From Anaeromyces robustus (Eukaryota; Neocallimastigomycota; Neocallimastigomycetes; Neocallimastigales; Neocallimastigaceae): 64,000 nucleotides of DNA. The stretch spans positions 38,501 to 102,500 of the forward strand of contig MCFG01000240.1 of assembly GCA_002104895.1 (NCBI GenBank). The letters run 5' to 3'. Made by a program: the position numbers and the translations under genes. Below the pieces are notes generated by a model that searched no databases, was not told the origin of the DNA, and saw only the letters and a program-made list of their open reading frames with translations. This document shows, piece by piece, positions 59,179 through 64,000 of the stretch. Numbering within the stretch: the first letter of the stretch is position 1; every line of letters begins with the position of its first letter.

Positions 59179-60527
59179 ATAAAATTTTTAAATACATATA
59201 ATTTATATTTATTAGAATATATTAGAATATTATATTAAAATATATTGAAATATATTATATAATAAAAAAAGGCTATCCAAAAATAAGCAATAAGCCGTTT
59301 CTAAAAAAAAAAAAACTTTTTTTTTTTCTTATTTATTATATAATATTAATTAAATTAAAACAATGCTATAAGAAAAAGTTCATTTTTATTCATATTATAT
59401 TATATTTATTTATTTATTTAAATTATATATTTATTTAATATTGTTTATTATCTATTTATTTATTTTTGTGTAACGTAAAATAGATTAATTTCAGAGTTTT
59501 TTTAAAAAAGTTTTTTTATTATAAAACGGTAAAATTTTGTATTTTTTATAATTTAATTTATTATTATTTTCTTATTTTATTTCTTTTAATTTTTAATCAT
59601 ATTTATATAGAAAAATATTTACTAAATTATATAAATAAATATATAAATAATAATTAACTAATTAACTAAATAAATAATAGCTAACTAACAAAATAAATTC
59701 ATAAATGAAAACGTTTGTTATACCATTTAAATAATTGAAATAAAGCAATATTTTTTAATTAATTTAATTTTTACTTATTTATTATAAATAATTATTCATT
59801 ATTTCATTTATGTAATTTTATATAATACAATTTAATTCTTGTTAATTGAACATAAATTATATAAAGTAATGGTTTCTAAAGGAAGATTTAAAATAAAATC
59901 ATTTAATTTAAATGAGTATTTATTATTATTTATTGTTATTTTTTGTTTTTTTGTTATTTATTTATTTATTATTTTTTTGATTTACAATTATTATAATATC
60001 TCTCAAATTATTATAATTTATATTTCTTTCTTTTAATAATTAAGATTCATTTTAACAAAAATCTATTATTAATAAATTTTATTATATTTTAACAAAAATC
60101 TACTATTAATAAATTTTATTATATTTTAAATATTTTAAATATTTATACACACAAAATGAATAAAAAAAATAAAAAAATTTCTTTATTATTTTTTATAATA
60201 TAATATAATATGATATAATATAATATTAATATATATAAATTTTATAAACAAAAAATTGAATAATATAATTATGGATAATTACAAAAAAATATATATATAA
60301 AATAAATAAAAAAAGTTATGTTGATATGACATTCCCACAAATATTCATTATTTCCTAAACCATAATTTAAACCTTTTATTCTTAATAAACTAATATTAAA
60401 TGAAACTTTTTAATGATATTTTATAAATATTTTATAACATATTTATATATAATTATTATAAATATATATATATATATAATATTAAACAAAAAAAAAAAAA
60501 AAAAAAGATATCTAATAAATAATGATA

Positions 60528-60561
<34 letters not shown>

Positions 60562-60759
60562 ATTTTATTTTTGTTTTTTATTTTTTTATATCTATTTTAT
60601 AAAAATCAATAATTATTGAATAAATTAATATACATTTTTAATTCATTTATTAAAATATTCATAAATTACTTATCTATATTTTCATGTCCAAATTTACATG
60701 AATAATATAAAGGAGTCTAATGACTATTGTTATTTTTTTTTTTTTTTAGTTAATATAAC

Positions 60760-61225
60760 ATAAGGTAAAAGGTAAAAGTTTTTATAAAATTTAGATTTTT
60801 AGTTAGGCATGCTCCACATAAATATTTATAAAATATTTCTTTATTACTTTTTGAATTTTTACATGAACAATCTTTATAAAAACATAATGAAAGTTTATAT
60901 TTTAATATTTTACTATTTAATTTTTAATTTTGATAATGCTATTATTTTTTTTTTGTTTTTGTGATGAAAAAGTAATTCTGAAACAAATTCATTATCATAA
61001 AATTTCAATACTTCTAATAATTGTTTTATATAATTTATTTAATTACTTCTTATTAGCGTTTTTTATAAGATTAGAAGAAAAAGTAAAATATTTTTGATGA
61101 TATTTAATTATAGTACATAATCTATCAAAAAGTATATAATTATTATTATTTTTATTTTTTAAGTTTTTTAATTTGTCAAAGTTATTTTTATTAATAGCTT
61201 TCACATATGACTCAATAATACTTTT
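60760..61225 (-). pseudogene. Decayed coding sequence of unknown family
   Basis: Three coding-like pieces follow one another on the minus strand in different frames: SIIESYVKAINKNNFDKLKN through YHQKYFTFSSNLIKNANKK-stop (stop at 61043-61045), then KQLLEVLKFYDNEFVSELLF through ALSKLKIK-stop, then YKLSLCFYKDCSCKNSKSN through YLCGACLTKN. The order, Cys content and higher GC suggest a gene inactivated by frameshifts, or exons I cannot join. It vaguely resembles the non-repeat part of anaerobic-fungal ankyrin proteins, but this is a guess. Confidence 0.4.
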
Positions 61226-61325
61226 TTTTTTTTTTTTTTTGATTTATATTAAAGATTGTCATGAGGGTATTGATTAATTAAATATTAAAAATTATTAATA
61301 TTGATTTTGATATTAGTATTTATTT

Positions 61326-61328
<3 letters not shown>

Positions 61329-61376
<48 letters not shown>

Positions 61377-61378
61377 CA
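61329..61378. repeat. 50-base poly(T) tract
   Basis: Uninterrupted T run (apart from its flanks) 160 bases downstream of the stop of the CBM18/beta-trefoil gene, whose mRNA would carry it as poly(A). Confidence 0.9.
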
Positions 61379-61540
61379 TTTTTTAATGAATTTGTCATTA
61401 TTATTATTATTAATTTTATTTATTTATTTATTATTATTAACTACTATTATTATTATAATTATTTATTATTAATTATCATTATTAATTATTTATTTATTAA
61501 TCCCATTATTTAAAATATTTTTGGATCTTAAAATTTTTCA

Positions 61541-64000
61541 TTAATTAATGCATCTACCATATGCTGGTTGACATCTACTAGAAATTTTACAGTAGTCATC
61601 CGATGTACCACACCAATTATAATAACTACAACAATTTTGATTACATGATTGGTTAGCAAAATTTGAACCACATCTAAGTGTACATTTACCATTTTGACAT
61701 CCCATTCCACAATGTTTATTACTTATACCACAATAACCATCTTCACTACAACATTGATTTTCAGGACAAAATTTATTACTACTACATCTAACATTATTAT
61801 GAGTGTAAGGATTTGATTTAGATATCATCCAATATTGATCTTCTTTATTACTATCACATGTATTCAAATTTAATTTTGTATTGTCATTTTCGTAATAACC
61901 TATACATTTATTATTTATTGGTGATATAATTCTTTCATTATTTTTATTAATATCAAGAAAAACAGCTTCATTATTACAATCTTTCATTATAAGAGTTCCT
62001 CTTTGAGCATTACTAAGATTTATACAGGTATCTGGCATATATAATGATTTGATAAAACCATCTCCAGAAACTGGAATTAACCATTTAGAACGATTATTAT
62101 TAGAACAATCACCAATAATAGGTCTATAAGTTTTCTTTGAACCAGATAATAAACATTTATTTAAATATTTATTATAAATCCATACCGTTTGATAATCAGC
62201 ATTTATAACGCTACTTGGATTTCTATCCCAAATTTCCCATTTTTGATCAGCATCTTTTTTACAAGGTCTTAAATAAGCACCATTATCATTAGTTGGATCT
62301 CCATCTCCAATACCCATACATTTACTATAGTCATTATCTAAATATAATAAACCTTCACTATAATTAAATTCATAAGATGATGCTTTAGTACAATCACTTA
62401 CTTTAATTTTACCATTAACAGGATCCATAAGAGTAAAACATCTACCTTCATAATATGCTGAATATATATAACCTTTTGGATAAGGTGATAAATACCATTT
62501 AAAATCTTCATCTTCTCCACATTCCCAAATACGAGGTTTCTTATCTATTGCTGAAAGAGCCCATAAACATATTTTAGCTGATGGATTATAAATCCATTTT
62601 GGAGTAGCATTAGGATTTACAGTTGGTGCACCTTTCATAGTAGTAGTAGTGGTAGTAGTAGTAGTGGTGGTGGTGGTTGTAGTAGTGGTAGTTGTGGTAG
62701 TAGTAGTAGTAGTTGTGGTAGTAGTTCTGGTTGTAGTAGTTCTAGTTGTAGTAGTAGTAGTTATATTACATTTACCAAATTTTGATTGACATCCTGAACC
62801 ACAAAAATCATTACTTGTACCACAAATACCATCTTTACTACAACATTGACCTGATGGACAATTTCCAATACCTGCTCCACATTTTATAATAGATGGATTA
62901 GTAGTACGAATTTCCCAATGTTGATCATCATTGTTTTTATTACATTTATTTAACCTTAATTTTGAATTATTAGAACTATCAAATCCTAAACATTTACTTT
63001 CATCTAATGGTGAAGTAATACTTTCTTTATTATATGAAAAAGTAATATCACTAATAATGGCATTATTATCACAAGTACCCATAACAATACTTCCTGAATT
63101 AATATTATTAACATTTAAACAATACTTCTTGCTTAATGATTTATAGAAACCATCTCCTGAAACTGGAACAATCCATTTATTACGATTATTATCATTACAA
63201 TCACCAATAGTTGGTTTATCGTTAAAGTAAGTTCCAGAATATAAACATTTATCTAATTTTTTATTATAAATCCAAACTTCATGAGTTTCAGCTTTAACAA
63301 TTTCATAAGGATTTCTATCCCATAATGTCCAAATTTGACCTTCTATCATATCACATTCCTTAAAGTAAGCAGTATCATCTTCCTCTGAAACACTCATACA
63401 GAATTCATCAGAAATAGAACTTGAATATATTACACCATCATAAGTAATTTCAAAGATATCATCATCTTTACATGTACCTACTTTTAATTCACCACTTTCT
63501 GGATCAGTAATTCTTAAACATCTACTTTCATTAGCTTTAGAAATAAATCTTCCTTTAGGATATGGTGTAGTAAGCCATTGAAATCTAATACTATCTTGAC
63601 ATGATTTAAGCATTGGCTTTTTATTTGTTGTTAATTGAGCATATAAACATTTATCCGTATATTCATTATAAATCCATTTTGGAGTAAGATCTTGTTCAGA
63701 ATCATCAGTAGGTAAAACAGTTCTAGTGGTAGTAGTAGTAGTAGTGGTTGTTGTTGTTGTAGTTTTTACATTACATTTACCATATTTTTGTTGACATCCT
63801 TCATTACAAAAATCAGAAGTTGTACCACAAATACCATTTTTATTACAACATTGACCAGATGGACATTGTCCCTTAATAGGACCACATTTAGCAAAATCAT
63901 TAGGATTATTAGTATAAATTTTCCAATGTTGATCATTCTTAGAAGCATCACATTTTATTAAGGATAAACGAGTTTCATTAGGATTGTTAGATTCCATTAA
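61541..64000 (-). CDS. Secreted CBM18 and beta-trefoil modular protein (C-terminal part)
   Basis: The frame is open at the right edge; 819 codons are visible and the start, presumably with signal peptide, is outside. Module order in the visible part: end of a beta-trefoil lobe (KNDQHWKIY), CBM18 (CGPIKGQCPSGQCCNKNGIC, then FCNEGCQQKYGKC), Thr-rich linker, two beta-trefoil halves (PKWIYN...; VWIYNKKLDKCLYSG, SGDGFYKSL, DDQHWEIR), CBM18 (CPSGQCCSKDGIC), a (T)n linker of about 45 residues, two more beta-trefoil halves, and a pair of CBM18-type domains at the C-terminus (CPENQCCSEDGYC; CNQNCCSYYNWC, CQPAYGRC). CBM18 binds chitin and its oligomers; ricin-type lobes bind sugars. No catalytic domain is visible, but one may lie upstream. 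The modules are close relatives of those on the protease at 44171-48706. Confidence 0.9.
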   Translation of the reverse strand, partial: LMESNNPNETRLSLIKCDASKNDQHWKIYTNNPNDFAKCGPIKGQCPSGQCCNKNGICGTTSDFCNEGCQQKYGKCNVKTTTTTTTTTTTTTRTVLPTDDSEQDLTPKWIYNEYTDKCLYAQLTTNKKPMLKSCQDSIRFQWLTTPYPKGRFISKANESRCLRITDPESGELKVGTCKDDDIFEITYDGVIYSSSISDEFCMSVSEEDDTAYFKECDMIEGQIWTLWDRNPYEIVKAETHEVWIYNKKLDKCLYSGTYFNDKPTIGDCNDNNRNKWIVPVSGDGFYKSLSKKYCLNVNNINSGSIVMGTCDNNAIISDITFSYNKESITSPLDESKCLGFDSSNNSKLRLNKCNKNNDDQHWEIRTTNPSIIKCGAGIGNCPSGQCCSKDGICGTSNDFCGSGCQSKFGKCNITTTTTTRTTTTRTTTTTTTTTTTTTTTTTTTTTTTTTTTTTMKGAPTVNPNATPKWIYNPSAKICLWALSAIDKKPRIWECGEDEDFKWYLSPYPKGYIYSAYYEGRCFTLMDPVNGKIKVSDCTKASSYEFNYSEGLLYLDNDYSKCMGIGDGDPTNDNGAYLRPCKKDADQKWEIWDRNPSSVINADYQTVWIYNKYLNKCLLSGSKKTYRPIIGDCSNNNRSKWLIPVSGDGFIKSLYMPDTCINLSNAQRGTLIMKDCNNEAVFLDINKNNERIISPINNKCIGYYENDNTKLNLNTCDSNKEDQYWMISKSNPYTHNNVRCSSNKFCPENQCCSEDGYCGISNKHCGMGCQNGKCTLRCGSNFANQSCNQNCCSYYNWCGTSDDYCKISSRCQPAYGRCIN

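Noticed and set aside
59839-60036. 65-codon ORF with a hydrophobic stretch
   Set aside because: Starts with TTG, and the hydrophobicity comes from TTATTT-rich DNA; no support as a gene.

Overview
The window comes from a eukaryote with an extremely AT-rich, microsatellite-filled genome. The best fit is an anaerobic gut fungus (Neocallimastigomycota). Intergenic DNA is almost only A and T, with long (TAAA)n, (TAA)n and poly(A)/poly(T) tracts. Genes are intronless or nearly so, and are visibly less AT-rich. The gene set fits that phylum: a bacterial-type NRPS, a Cthe_2159-type carbohydrate-binding protein, an ankyrin protein, and secreted modular proteins with CBM18 (hevein-like) and beta-trefoil domains and Thr-rich linkers. 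The assignment is inferred from composition and gene families; no taxonomic marker was searched.

Layout: (1) 1-30688, minus strand: a giant non-ribosomal peptide synthetase with at least ten modules. It reads from its start at 30688 and is still open at the left window edge. One in-frame TAA (26195-26197) and one single-base deletion (14506/14507) interrupt an otherwise uninterrupted frame. The modules are a mosaic of near-identical duplicated blocks. (2) 30689-36665: gene desert with a foldback repeat, a decayed copy of a dispersed repeat and a strong hairpin. (3) 36666-37927, plus: ankyrin-repeat gene whose frame breaks before a hydrophobic tail. (4) 39622-41323, plus: secreted Cthe_2159-like beta-helix protein, broken by a short indel. 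(5) 41324-44170: simple repeats, a fragment of the 28S rRNA 3' end and a poly(A)-tailed segment. (6) 44171-48706, minus: secreted subtilisin-like protease fused to CBM18, Cys-rich and beta-trefoil modules. (7) 48707-55919: 7 kb without an intact gene, holding a long (TAA)n array, a coding remnant and a GC-richer dispersed repeat. (8) 55920-58595, minus: a second, diverged subtilase with an altered oxyanion-hole residue. (9) 58596-61540: repeats and a probable pseudogene. (10) 61541-64000, minus: C-terminal part of a CBM18/beta-trefoil protein that runs off the right edge.

The NRPS would assemble a peptide of ten or more residues. Duplicated adenylation domains (A4 = A8, A6 = A9) predict repeated residues in the product. 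The two subtilases share their architecture and, with the CBM18/beta-trefoil protein, form a 20-kb group of same-strand secreted chitin- or glycan-binding proteins. Nothing in the sequence ties this group functionally to the NRPS.
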